Source: Streptomyces lydicus
GTDB lineage: Bacteria; Actinomycetota; Actinomycetes; Streptomycetales; Streptomycetaceae
NCBI RefSeq assembly: GCF_004125265.1
Contig: NZ_RDTE01000003.1
Coordinates: forward strand, 2,542,001-2,606,000
Length of the DNA: 64,000 nucleotides
Direction of reading: 5' to 3'
Position 1 is the stretch's first letter; each line of letters begins with the position of its first letter. A program made the position numbers and the translations under genes. This document shows, piece by piece, positions 52,551 to 62,098 of this stretch. The notes beneath the pieces are model-generated. The model was not told where the DNA came from, did no database searches, and saw nothing but the letters and a program-made list of their open reading frames with translations.

Positions 52551-53477
52551 TCAGCCGCGGGTCGCCAGCGACCTCAGGAAGAACCCGAGGTTCGCGGGGC
52601 GCTCGGCGAGCCGGCGCATGAAGTATCCGTACCAGTCGGTGCCATAGGGGATGTACACCCGCATACGGTGCCCGTCGGAGACCAGTCGCTGCTGCTCGGC
52701 CTCGCGGATGCCGTACAGCATCTGGAATTCGTAGTCGGCCGGCTTGCGCCCGTTGCGGCGGGCCAGGTCCTGGCCGATGGCCACCATCCGCGGGTCGTGC
52801 GACCCGATCATGGGGTAGCCCTCCCCGGCCATCAGGATCTTCAGACAGCGCACATAGGCCTTGTCGACCTCCCGCTTGTCCTGGAAGGCGACGGTCGCGG
52901 GCTCCTTGTACGCGCCCTTGACCAGCCGCACCCGGGAGCCTTCCCCGGCGAGCGCACGGCAGTCGTCCTCGGTACGGAAGAGGTAGGACTGCAGCACCGC
53001 ACCCGTCTGGGGAAAGCGTTCCCGCAGGTCGGCGAGGATCGCGAGGGTGGAGTCGACGGTGGTGTGGTCCTCCATGTCGAGGGTCACGGTCGTACCGGCC
53101 TCGGCGGCGGCCTCGACCACCGGAGTGACGTTCTTCAGCGCCAGCTCGTGGCCGCCGGCCAGCGCCTGCCCGAAGGCGGACAGCTTGACCGACATCTCGG
53201 CCTTCACGCCGAGCCCCTGCTCCTTGAGGGCCGCGGCCAGGTGCAGGTAGGCATCGCGATTGCGCAGCGCCTCGGCCGGGTCGGTGATGTCCTCGCCCAG
53301 GTGGTCGAGGGTGACCTCCAGGCCCCGCGCGGCCAGCGACCGCACGGCCGCCATGGACTCGTCCAGGCGCTCGCCGGCGACGAACCGGTCCACCACGGGG
53401 CGGGTGACCGGGGCGGCCGCAACGATGCGGCGGATGCTGTTGCTGCGCGCTGCGGCGAGGAGCACGGGACCCAGCAT
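52551..53477 (-). CDS. putB: Proline dehydrogenase
   Basis: FAD enzyme that oxidises proline to pyrroline-5-carboxylate. The 308-residue barrel shows LEVTLDHLGEDITDPAEALR, VKAEMSVKLSAFGQAL, VTLDMEDHTTVDSTLAILAD, VRLVKGAYKEPATVAFQDKR and the substrate-site arginines in YIPYGTDWYGYFMRRLAERP. This is a stand-alone PRODH as in Gram-positive bacteria. I choose the ATG at 53475-53477 because GGAGG lies 6 nt upstream; a GTG 12 nt earlier would overlap that site. It is divergent from the PucR-like gene, the arrangement expected for a proline-responsive activator and its target. Confidence 0.93.
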   Translation of the reverse strand: MLGPVLLAAARSNSIRRIVAAAPVTRPVVDRFVAGERLDESMAAVRSLAARGLEVTLDHLGEDITDPAEALRNRDAYLHLAAALKEQGLGVKAEMSVKLSAFGQALAGGHELALKNVTPVVEAAAEAGTTVTLDMEDHTTVDSTLAILADLRERFPQTGAVLQSYLFRTEDDCRALAGEGSRVRLVKGAYKEPATVAFQDKREVDKAYVRCLKILMAGEGYPMIGSHDPRMVAIGQDLARRNGRKPADYEFQMLYGIREAEQQRLVSDGHRMRVYIPYGTDWYGYFMRRLAERPANLGFFLRSLATRG

Positions 53478-53728
53478 GGGCACCTCCACGAATCAGGGTG
53501 ACAAGTACCGGCGGAAGCCGGACGGGACGAACGCGTCGGCAAGATTGAGCCACCTGAAACTTAAGGATCCCGCCACTTCCCGGCCATCGACAGCTGTCAC
53601 GCCTTCGTGGTCGGGATCTCAGACAGATGTATGAGAATGGAGGAGTGACGACCGGGTCAGCGGCGCCGGAGAGGTGAGAGGTGCCCGGGGTACTGGTGAT
53701 ACCGGTGCCGCGGTGGCCGAAGACCGAT

Positions 53729-53774
53729 GGTGTGACGACAAGCGACCGGTGGCGACCGGCGGTGTGACGACAAG
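53729..53774. promoter_or_regulatory. Direct repeats upstream of the PucR-like gene
   Basis: GGTGTGACGACAAG occurs at 53729-53742 and again at 53761-53774, 32 bp apart (about three helical turns), between putB and the regulator. They are candidate binding sites for the regulator itself. Confidence 0.45.
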
Positions 53775-53792
53775 AGAGGAGCCGGGCGGCGG

Positions 53793-55154
53793 ATGCGGGG
53801 CGACTACCAGCAGCTCGTGGACGAGATCTCGGCGGCGCTCGGCGCCCCGGCGACGCTGGAGGACCGGGATTTCGGACTGATCGCGTTCGGCGCGCACGAG
53901 GGCGACGACGACGAGGTCATGGACCCCGTGCGGACCCGCTCGATCCTGCAGCGCCGTTCGTCGGCGGCGGTACGGGCCTGGTTCGAGGCGTTCGGGATCG
54001 CCCGCGCCCGGACGGCGCTGCGTATCCCCCCGGACCCGGCGGCCGGGGTCTTCAAGGGCCGGATCTGTCTGCCCGTACGCCACCGGGGCATCGTGCACGG
54101 CTATGTCTGGCTGCTGGACGACGGACATCTGACCGATCTCGAACTGGGCAGCCGTGGCGCACCGCCCGACCCGCGGATCGCCCAGGCGATGGAGACCGCC
54201 GCCCGGATCGGCGCGCTGCTCGCCGACGAGGCCCGCGCCGGGTCCGAACTCGGCGATCTGCTGCGGGAGTTGCTGGCCGCACCGTCCGCCGGACGGCCGG
54301 CTGCGGCGGCCGCGCTGAGCGATGCGCTGCGGGACAGCCTGCGCTCCACCCCGGGCATCTGGCTCACCCTGGTCGCGGTGCTGCCCTGGGACACCTCGGA
54401 CACCGATGTGGCGCCGCTGCCCAGCCTGCCGGGCCTGCTGGCGGCGTGTGCGCTGCCCGCGGGCGGGCCGGCCCTCCCGGCCGGGCGGGCGGACGAGGCG
54501 GATGCCGCCGCACCACCCGGCAACGGGACCACCGGCCGCGCCGGGGCGGGCGCCCGTCCGCAGCCCGCCGCCGCGCCTGCCCTGGCCGCACTGGTACGCC
54601 TGCGCTCGGGCGGCGCGCTCGCCCCGGCCCATGCGGTGGCCGAGCATCTGCTGCGCTCCCCGCGCGCGGGCGCCGTACCGGCCGAGGGGCGGGCGGCCCG
54701 CGGCGGCGCCCGGGGCGGCGGCCCCGCCGGGCACCCGCCTCCCCGGCCGGGTGCCGCCGGAATCGGCGCCGGGACACAGGAGTTGACCGACCTCCCGGCC
54801 ACCTGGCGGGAAGCGCTGGACGCGGCCCGCGCGGCGCGCGCCGAGCCCCGGCTGGGCCCGGTCACCCAGTGGGACGCCCTCGGCCCGTACCGCATGCTCA
54901 CCGCACTGCCGGACACCGCACCCGACCCGGCCGTCGGCCCGCTGCTGGCCCCCGCGCACGCCGAACTCGCCCGCACCGCCGAGGTGTTCCTCGACTGCGC
55001 GGGCCAGGCGGGCCGCACCGCACAGGCCCTGGGCATCCACCGCCAGACGCTCTACTACCGCCTGGGCCGGGTGGAGAAGCTGACCGGCCTGGACCTGGAC
55101 GACGGCGAGCACCGGCTGCTGCTGCACATGGCGCTGAAGGCGGCGCGGCTGTGA
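53793..55154 (+). CDS. PucR/CdaR-type helix-turn-helix activator of proline catabolism
   Basis: A 453-residue regulator. The N-terminal half is GAF-like ([20 protein letters not shown] and [20 protein letters not shown]). The C-terminal PucR-type HTH reads [20 protein letters not shown] and [20 protein letters not shown]. Between them, about residues 225-330, is a long Gly/Ala/Pro-rich stretch with little predicted structure. Divergence from putB, with pruA beyond, makes it the probable proline-responsive activator of both, as for related regulators in Gram-positive bacteria. ATG 53793 has GGAG at 11 nt. It ends 50 nt before the convergent TetR gene. Confidence 0.85.
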   Translation: MRGDYQQLVDEISAALGAPATLEDRDFGLIAFGAHEGDDDEVMDPVRTRSILQRRSSAAVRAWFEAFGIARARTALRIPPDPAAGVFKGRICLPVRHRGIVHGYVWLLDDGHLTDLELGSRGAPPDPRIAQAMETAARIGALLADEARAGSELGDLLRELLAAPSAGRPAAAAALSDALRDSLRSTPGIWLTLVAVLPWDTSDTDVAPLPSLPGLLAACALPAGGPALPAGRADEADAAAPPGNGTTGRAGAGARPQPAAAPALAALVRLRSGGALAPAHAVAEHLLRSPRAGAVPAEGRAARGGARGGGPAGHPPPRPGAAGIGAGTQELTDLPATWREALDAARAARAEPRLGPVTQWDALGPYRMLTALPDTAPDPAVGPLLAPAHAELARTAEVFLDCAGQAGRTAQALGIHRQTLYYRLGRVEKLTGLDLDDGEHRLLLHMALKAARL

Positions 55155-55203
55155 GGCCTACGGGCCGGCCGGACGGAGGCGACGGCCCCCGCCGCCGTGC
55201 GCG

Positions 55204-55803
55204 TCACGTCCGCTTCAGCACCTCGCCCGCGGTGACCCGGCGCACGGCGGTCGCCAGGTCCCGGCCGGAGGGCATGGTCTCCGGTGTGAGCAGCGACTGG
55301 ACCATCAGGCCGGTGAGCAGGGCCTGGTAGAAGGAGCCGACGATGCGTGCCGCCTCATGGCCGACCTCCGTGTCCGGCACGCCCTCGAAGGCCGCGACAA
55401 GCCCCTCGCCGCCTTCCGGAAGCACCTCGCCGATCGCCTCGCGCAGTGCCGCGTCGCGCGGCAGCAGCCCCAGCACCTCGACCTGTGCGGCGATGAACTC
55501 CCGTTCCGTGGCGATCCGTTGCAGGACAGCGTCCCAGGCCGCGGCAAACCGCTCCAGCGGATCCGCGACCCCCTTCTCCGCCCCGGCGTCGGCGGCCGGC
55601 GCCTGGGTCACACTCGCGCCCCACTCCTCGCCGGCCGCGATGACCGCCTGGCGCATCAGGGCGTCCTTGGAACCGTAGTGGTAGCCGATGGAGGCGAGGT
55701 TGGCGCCGGATGCGGCCACGATGTCGCGGGCCGTGGTGCGTGCGTACCCCTTCTCCAGGAGGCAGCGTTTGGCGCCCTCCAGAAGGTCTTCACGGTGTCC
55801 CAT
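55204..55803 (-). CDS. TetR-family regulator with own 38-bp operator
   Basis: A 199-residue repressor. The DNA-binding domain is at about 4-50: LLEGAKRCLLEKGYARTTAR and DIVAASGANLASIGYHYGSK. The C-terminal helical domain (VLGLLPRDAALREAIGEVLP and ARIVGSFYQALLTGLMVQSL) resembles TetR_C groups of unknown ligand. The ATG at 55801-55803 lies 21 bp from a 38-bp palindrome, so the gene is very likely autoregulated. No divergent gene starts on the other side: the next gene (PRC-barrel) is on the same strand and ends 123 nt upstream. Its other targets must therefore lie elsewhere, unless it controls only itself. Confidence 0.88.
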   Translation of the reverse strand: MGHREDLLEGAKRCLLEKGYARTTARDIVAASGANLASIGYHYGSKDALMRQAVIAAGEEWGASVTQAPAADAGAEKGVADPLERFAAAWDAVLQRIATEREFIAAQVEVLGLLPRDAALREAIGEVLPEGGEGLVAAFEGVPDTEVGHEAARIVGSFYQALLTGLMVQSLLTPETMPSGRDLATAVRRVTAGEVLKRT

Positions 55804-55824
55804 GGGATCAGCCTATCGCCGCAC

Positions 55825-55862
55825 ATACGCTTGTACCAGACATATGTCTTAAACATGCGTAT
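55825..55862. promoter_or_regulatory. 38-bp palindromic operator upstream of TetR gene
   Basis: Outer arms ATACGC/GCGTAT and a central perfect AGACATATGTCT; over the full 19-bp half-sites 15 of 19 positions match. The DNA here is far more AT-rich than the surroundings. It lies 22 bp upstream of the TetR start codon. Confidence 0.7.
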
Positions 55863-55926
55863 ACCTTCCGGGGGTAGGGCGCCACGGGCGGCGCTCTCGC
55901 GTCCGCCGGTTCCGCACCCCCTGCGG

Positions 55927-56325
55927 CTAGTCGTCAGGATCCGGCGTCTCCCCGGAGCCGGGCATCCCGCCGGGGCCCGAGGTGTCGCCGGAGCCCGCCG
56001 TGCCCGGCCGGGCCATCCCGTAGTGGCGGTAGAGCTCGTCCTCCTCCGAGGGGTCGAGATGGCCGTCGGCGTCGATCCGGGGTGCGGCCTTGATGGTCTC
56101 CTTGGCGTGCGGAACATGCAGATCGTCGCCGGTACGGCGGACTCCGGCGAGCGGAATGAAGATCTCCTTCATCCCGAACAGCCCGGTGCGCACCGTGATC
56201 CACTCGGGGTCGTTGGTGGCGTCGTCCCGGTAGACCTGCTGGACCTTGCCCACCTTCGCGCCGTCCGCGTCGACGATGTGCAGCCCGGTCAGGCTCCCGG
56301 GGGCGCCGTCCAGGGGTGCCTTCAT
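55927..56325 (-). CDS. PRC-barrel domain protein
   Basis: A 132-residue cytoplasmic protein. Residues about 10-80 are a PRC-barrel: LTGLHIVDADGAKVGKVQQV, YRDDATNDPEWITVRTGLFG and MKEIFIPLAGVRRTGDDLHV, followed by an acidic DPSEEDELYRHYG segment and a Gly/Pro/Asp-rich tail. PRC-barrels occur in RNA-processing and stress proteins; in Streptomyces such small forms are common and uncharacterised. I start at ATG 56323-56325, with AAGGAGGG 6 nt upstream. It lies between serA and the TetR gene on the same strand. Function unknown. Confidence 0.85.
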   Translation of the reverse strand: MKAPLDGAPGSLTGLHIVDADGAKVGKVQQVYRDDATNDPEWITVRTGLFGMKEIFIPLAGVRRTGDDLHVPHAKETIKAAPRIDADGHLDPSEEDELYRHYGMARPGTAGSGDTSGPGGMPGSGETPDPDD

Positions 56326-56402
56326 GGCGTTCCCTCCTTCCGCACGCACCGGCGGGGGCACGCACACCTTCCATTGCGCGCCGCCGCCCCCGCACACGCA
56401 AC

Positions 56403-56438
56403 CGGGCCCGGACCCCGCCGAAGCGGAGCCCGGGCCCG
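56403..56438 (-). terminator. Hairpin after serA
   Basis: CGGGCCCGG and CCCGGGCCCG-type arms with an additional inner CCGC/GCGG stem around CGAA, 22 nt beyond the serA stop. Confidence 0.55.
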
Positions 56439-56459
56439 TTGGCCTGCGAAAACTGCGAA

Positions 56460-58052
56460 TCAGTCGCCGAGGTTCACCGCGCGCACGGAGGTCGCGCCGA
56501 TCTCCTCGGCGATCTCGGTGAGCACATGCGGGGGAATCGTGTCGTCGACGGTCAGCGCGACCAGCGCCTCGCCGCCGACATCGGCCCGGGAGACCTGCAT
56601 CCCGCCGATGTTGATGCCCGCCTCGCCCAGGATCCGGCCGACGGTGCCGACGACACCGGGGCGGTCGCTGTAGCGCATGAAGGCCATGTGGTCCGCGAGC
56701 GAGAGGTCGATGGAGTGCTCGCCGACCGCGACGATCTTCTGGGTGTTCTTGTGGCCCGCCAGCGTGCCGGAGATCGACACCTCGTCGCCGCCCGCCAGGG
56801 TGCCGCGCACGGTCACCACATTGCGGTGCTCGGGCGACTCGCTGCTGGTCGTCAGCCGCACCTCCACGCCGCGCTCCTGCGCGAACAGCGGGGCGTTGAC
56901 GTAGGACACCGTCTCGTCCACGACGTCCTCGAACACGCCCTTGAGCGCGGAGAGTTCGAGCACCTTGACGTCGTGCTGGGTGATCTCGCCGTACACCTCG
57001 ACGTCGAGGCGCATGGCGACCTCGCCGGCCAGCGCGGTGAAGATCCGGCCCAGGCGCTCGGCCAGCGGCAGGCCCGGCTTGACGTCCTCGGCGATCACGC
57101 CGCCCTGGACGTTGACCGCGTCCGGCACCAGCTCGCCTGCCAGCGCGAGCCGCACCGACTTGGCGACCGAGATACCGGCCTTCTCCTGCGCCTCACCGGT
57201 CGAGGCACCGAGGTGCGGGGTGGCGACGACCTGGTCGAACTCGAAGAGCGGCGAGTCGGTGCAGGGCTCGGTCGCGTAGACGTCGAGGCCCGCACCGGCC
57301 ACCCGGCCCTCCTTCAGCGCGGTGGCCAGCGCCGCCTCGTCGACGATCCCGCCACGGGCGGCATTGACGATCCGGACGGACGGCTTGACCTTGTGCAGCG
57401 CCTCGTCGCCGATGAGACCGACGGTCTCGGGCGTCTTGGGGAGGTGGACGGTGATGAAGTCCGCGACCTCCAGCAGCTCGTCCAGGCTCAGCAGCTTGAC
57501 GCCCATCTGCGCGGCACGGGCCGGCTGGACGTAGGGGTCGTAGGCGACGACCTTCATGCCGAACGCCGACATCCGCTGCGCGACCAGGACGCCGATCCGG
57601 CCGAGGCCGACCACGCCGAGGGTCTTCTCGCTGAGCTCGACACCGGTGTACTTGCTGCGCTTCCACTCGCCGTTCTTCAGGGCGGTGTTGGCCTGCGGGA
57701 TGTTGCGGGCCGTGGCCACCAGCAGGCCGCAGGCGAGCTCGGCGGCGGTGACGATGTTGGAGGTCGGGGCGTTGACGACCATCACGCCGGCCTTGGTGGC
57801 GGCGGAGACGTCGACGTTGTCCAGGCCCACGCCCGCGCGGGCGACGACCCTGAGCTTCCTGGCGGCGGCGATGGCCTCGGCGTCGATCTTCGTCGCGCTG
57901 CGCACGAGGACGGCGTCGACATCGGTGATGGCGGGCAGCAGCTCGGTGCGGTCCGCGCCGTTGCAGTGCCGGATCTCGAAGTCCGGACCGAGGGCGTCGA
58001 CGGTGGCGGGCGACAGCTCTTCAGCGATCAGTACGACTGGTTTCGGGCTCAC
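56460..58052 (-). CDS. serA: D-3-phosphoglycerate dehydrogenase
   Basis: First enzyme of serine synthesis, oxidising 3-phosphoglycerate with NAD. The 530-residue protein is the long actinobacterial type. It has LRVVARAGVGLDNVDVSAAT, Rossmann LGVVGLGRIGVLVAQRMSAF, IVNAARGGIVDEAALATALK with the catalytic Arg, and TPHLGASTGEAQEKAG with the catalytic His. An intervening (ASB) domain and a C-terminal ACT domain, RYSDRPGVVGTVGRILGEAG, follow and are expected to give serine feedback. I start at the GTG at 58050-58052 (VSPKPVVLIAEELSP), matching the family length; a GTG 18 nt earlier is possible. A repeat-containing gap separates it from ilvC. Confidence 0.95.
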   Translation of the reverse strand: MSPKPVVLIAEELSPATVDALGPDFEIRHCNGADRTELLPAITDVDAVLVRSATKIDAEAIAAARKLRVVARAGVGLDNVDVSAATKAGVMVVNAPTSNIVTAAELACGLLVATARNIPQANTALKNGEWKRSKYTGVELSEKTLGVVGLGRIGVLVAQRMSAFGMKVVAYDPYVQPARAAQMGVKLLSLDELLEVADFITVHLPKTPETVGLIGDEALHKVKPSVRIVNAARGGIVDEAALATALKEGRVAGAGLDVYATEPCTDSPLFEFDQVVATPHLGASTGEAQEKAGISVAKSVRLALAGELVPDAVNVQGGVIAEDVKPGLPLAERLGRIFTALAGEVAMRLDVEVYGEITQHDVKVLELSALKGVFEDVVDETVSYVNAPLFAQERGVEVRLTTSSESPEHRNVVTVRGTLAGGDEVSISGTLAGHKNTQKIVAVGEHSIDLSLADHMAFMRYSDRPGVVGTVGRILGEAGINIGGMQVSRADVGGEALVALTVDDTIPPHVLTEIAEEIGATSVRAVNLGD

Positions 58053-58314
58053 GTGCTCTTCAGTCCTCACTAGTCCTGGGGGTACCTCCCACGCCCTCAG
58101 GGCTGTGGGGAGGGAGGGCGGCCGTCCCGACGGCCGAAGGCGGTGAAGGGGGAAAGCCGCGTGGAAGACGCACGACGCTGTGAGCCTGACGCGCTTGTGA
58201 TGGGCAAGTGTAGTGGCGGTGGGGGGCGCGTCCTGTGCCGGAGCGTAAGGATCACCCGTGCGTGGTTCGACGCGGCGGACAAGGCGCTCCGGCGGCCGGC
58301 CGGGCGCATGGACG
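58053..58314. other. serA upstream gap with dispersed palindrome and possible promoter
   Basis: No gene. GGGGGTACCTCCC with a mirrored GTGGGGAGGG at about 58078-58113 is a copy of the intergenic palindrome also found near 28080 and 46160. On the minus strand TACACT near 58208 could be the serA -10 box, but no good -35 precedes it. Confidence 0.4.
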
Positions 58315-58344
58315 AGGGGGCCGCGAGCTCTTTCGCGACCCCCT
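58315..58344 (-). terminator. Hairpin after ilvC
   Basis: AGGGGG-C-CGCGA and TCGCG-ACCCCCT form an interrupted 11-bp stem with a 6-nt loop, 12 nt after the ilvC stop; it probably ends the ilvBNC transcript. Confidence 0.55.
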
Positions 58345-58355
58345 GTCCGTTCGGC

Positions 58356-59979
<1,624 letters not shown>

Positions 59980-60019
59980 GGTCTTCTCTCTTCTTCCGTG
60001 CGTCCGTGTCGTCCTGGGC

Positions 60020-61891
60020 TCAGTCGTCTTCGTTCTCGCCGAAGTCGGGACGCACGCCCCGGGCGGCCATGACCTCGTCGTTGGAGGTGCCGGCGGCGAC
60101 CATCGGCCACACCTGGGCGTCCTCGTGCACGATGAAGTCGATCACGACCGGGCGGTCGTTGATGGCATTGGCCTTGGCGATGACCGCGTCCAGCTCGGCC
60201 GGGTCCTCACAGCGCATCGCGACACAGCCCATGGCCTCGGACAGCTTCACGAAGTCCGGGACGCGGGTGCCGCCACTGGCCTTGCCCGCCGTCACCAGCC
60301 CGTTGGCCTCCGGGCCGGAGTGGAGCACGGTGTTGGAGTAGCGCTGGTTGTAGAAGAGGGTCTGCCACTGGCGGACCATCCCCAGCGCGCCGTTGTTGAT
60401 GATCGCGACCTTGATCGGGATGTTGTTCAGCGCGCAGGTGACCAGCTCCTGATTGGTCATCTGGAAGCAGCCGTCGCCGTCGATCGCCCAGACGGTGCGG
60501 CCCGGCTGGCCGGCCTTGGCGCCCATCGCGGCGGGGACGGCGTAGCCCATCGTCCCGGCGCCGCCGGAGTTCAGCCACGTCGAGGGCTGTTCGTAGCCGA
60601 TGAAGTGGGCGGCCCACATCTGGTGCTGGCCGACGCCCGCGGCGTAGATGGTGTCGGCGGGGGCGAGCTGCCCGATCCGCTCGATGACCTGCTGCGGGGA
60701 GAGGCTGCCGTTCTCGGGCAGGTCGTAGCCGAGCGGGTAGGTCTCCCGCCAGCGGTTGAGGTCCTTCCACCAGGCGGTGTAGTCGCCCTTGTGGCCGGCG
60801 TCGTGCTCGGCCTGGACGGCGACGATCAGGTCGGCGATGACCTCGCGGGCGTCACCGACGATCGGCACGTCCGCGGCACGGTTCTTGCCGATCTCCGCGG
60901 GGTCGATGTCCGCGTGGACGACCTTGGCGTACGGCGCGAAGGAGTCCAGCTTGCCGGTGACGCGGTCGTCGAAGCGGGCGCCGAGGGTGATCAGCAGGTC
61001 CGACTTCTGCAGCGCGGTGACGGCGGTGACCGCACCGTGCATCCCGGGCATGCCGACATGCTGCGGGTGGCTGTCGGGGAAGGCGCCCAGGGCCATCAGG
61101 GTGGTGGTGACGGGGGCGCCGGTCAGCTCGGCGAGCACCTTCAGCTCGGCGGTGGCGCCGGCCTTGATCACGCCGCCGCCGACGTAGAGCACCGGGCGCT
61201 TGGACTCGGCGATCAGCCGGGCGGCCTCGCGGATCTGCTTGGCGTGCGGCTTGGTCACCGGGCGGTAGCCGGGCAGCTCGGTGTGCGGCGGCCAGACGAA
61301 GGTGGTCTGCGCCTGGAGGGCGTCCTTGGCGATGTCGACCAGGACCGGGCCCGGGCGGCCGGTGGCCGCGATGTGGAACGCCTCGGCGATCGTCCGGGGG
61401 ATCTCGGCGGGGTCGGTGACCAGGAAGTTGTGCTTGGTGATCGGCATCGTGATGCCGCAGATGTCCGCCTCCTGGAAGGCGTCCGTGCCGATCGCCTTGG
61501 ACGCGACCTGACCGGTGATCGCCACCATCGGGACGGAGTCCATATGGGCGTCGGCGATCGGGGTGACCAGGTTGGTGGCGCCGGGGCCCGAGGTCGCCAT
61601 GCAGACGCCGACCTTGCCGGTGGCCTGGGCGTAACCGGTGGCCGCGTGGCCCGCACCCTGCTCGTGGCGCACCAGGACGTGCCGGACCTTCGAGGAGTCC
61701 ATCATCGGGTCGTACGCGGGAAGGATCGCACCGCCGGGAATGCCGAACACGGTGTCGGCCCCGACCTCCTCGAGCGAACGGATCAGCGACTGCGCACCCG
61801 TGACGTGCTCGACGGCGGCGGGCTGCTGCGGTCCGCCGGACTGACGGGCCCGCGGCTGCGGATGGTGGGCCCCGGAGGCCTGCTCGGTCAT
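60020..61891 (-). CDS. ilvB: Acetolactate synthase large subunit
   Basis: ThDP enzyme condensing two pyruvates, or pyruvate and 2-oxobutyrate, in the first common step of Val, Leu and Ile synthesis. The 623-residue protein has the PYR-domain glutamate region [20 protein letters not shown] and [20 protein letters not shown]. The FAD-domain segment includes [20 protein letters not shown], and the ThDP motif is [20 protein letters not shown] with [13 protein letters not shown]. The N-terminal 30 residues are a His/Gln/Pro-rich lead. ATG 61889-61891. Upstream are a leader peptide and a T-tract terminator, and the ilvN and ilvC genes follow. Confidence 0.97.
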   Translation of the reverse strand: MTEQASGAHHPQPRARQSGGPQQPAAVEHVTGAQSLIRSLEEVGADTVFGIPGGAILPAYDPMMDSSKVRHVLVRHEQGAGHAATGYAQATGKVGVCMATSGPGATNLVTPIADAHMDSVPMVAITGQVASKAIGTDAFQEADICGITMPITKHNFLVTDPAEIPRTIAEAFHIAATGRPGPVLVDIAKDALQAQTTFVWPPHTELPGYRPVTKPHAKQIREAARLIAESKRPVLYVGGGVIKAGATAELKVLAELTGAPVTTTLMALGAFPDSHPQHVGMPGMHGAVTAVTALQKSDLLITLGARFDDRVTGKLDSFAPYAKVVHADIDPAEIGKNRAADVPIVGDAREVIADLIVAVQAEHDAGHKGDYTAWWKDLNRWRETYPLGYDLPENGSLSPQQVIERIGQLAPADTIYAAGVGQHQMWAAHFIGYEQPSTWLNSGGAGTMGYAVPAAMGAKAGQPGRTVWAIDGDGCFQMTNQELVTCALNNIPIKVAIINNGALGMVRQWQTLFYNQRYSNTVLHSGPEANGLVTAGKASGGTRVPDFVKLSEAMGCVAMRCEDPAELDAVIAKANAINDRPVVIDFIVHEDAQVWPMVAAGTSNDEVMAARGVRPDFGENEDD

Positions 61892-61947
61892 CTGCGTCTC
61901 TTCTCGAAGCTGAGGGTTTTGACGGATTTGTGAGGTTGCTGTGCAAC

Positions 61948-61981
61948 AAAAAACCCCCCGTGCCAGGTGGCAAGCGAGGGG
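61948..61981 (-). terminator. ilvB attenuator terminator
   Basis: On the minus strand CCCC and TGCCA on one side pair with TGGCA and GGGG on the other, an interrupted GC-rich stem that runs directly into TTTTTT. It ends 57 nt before the ilvB ATG and starts 43 nt after the leader stop. Confidence 0.7.
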
Positions 61982-62037
61982 AGCGCGTCGGTGTGCGAGT
62001 CGGGTTTCGTCAGTGACCCGGCTTCAGCCGACGCGCT
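61982..62037 (-). promoter_or_regulatory. Leader hairpin of the ilvB attenuator
   Basis: Perfect 10-bp arms: AGCGCGTCGG, which overlaps the last leader codons (62028-62037), and CCGACGCGCT (61982-61991). It abuts the terminator stem, so a ribosome stalled in the leader would prevent it forming. The exact alternative antiterminator pairing is not clear by eye. Confidence 0.55.
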
Positions 62038-62065
62038 TTCCAAGTACGAGAATTCGGGTGCGCAT
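62024..62065 (-). CDS. ilvB leader peptide
   Basis: A 13-residue leader, MRTRILVLGKRVG, with consecutive Ile-Leu-Val-Leu codons followed by a further Val. These are all the end products of the operon it precedes. The ATG at 62063-62065 has GGGAGG 9 nt upstream. It ends 132 nt before ilvB, with a hairpin and a T-tract terminator between. This is the arrangement of classical transcription attenuation and resembles ilvB leaders of other actinobacteria. Only 33 nt separate it from the upstream GGDEF gene, so the promoter must lie partly within that gene's end (TTGACA overlaps its stop codon). Confidence 0.75.
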   Translation of the reverse strand: MRTRILVLGKRVG

Positions 62066-62098
62066 GGCACAGACCCTCCCCCCGCCGTGCACCGAGTG

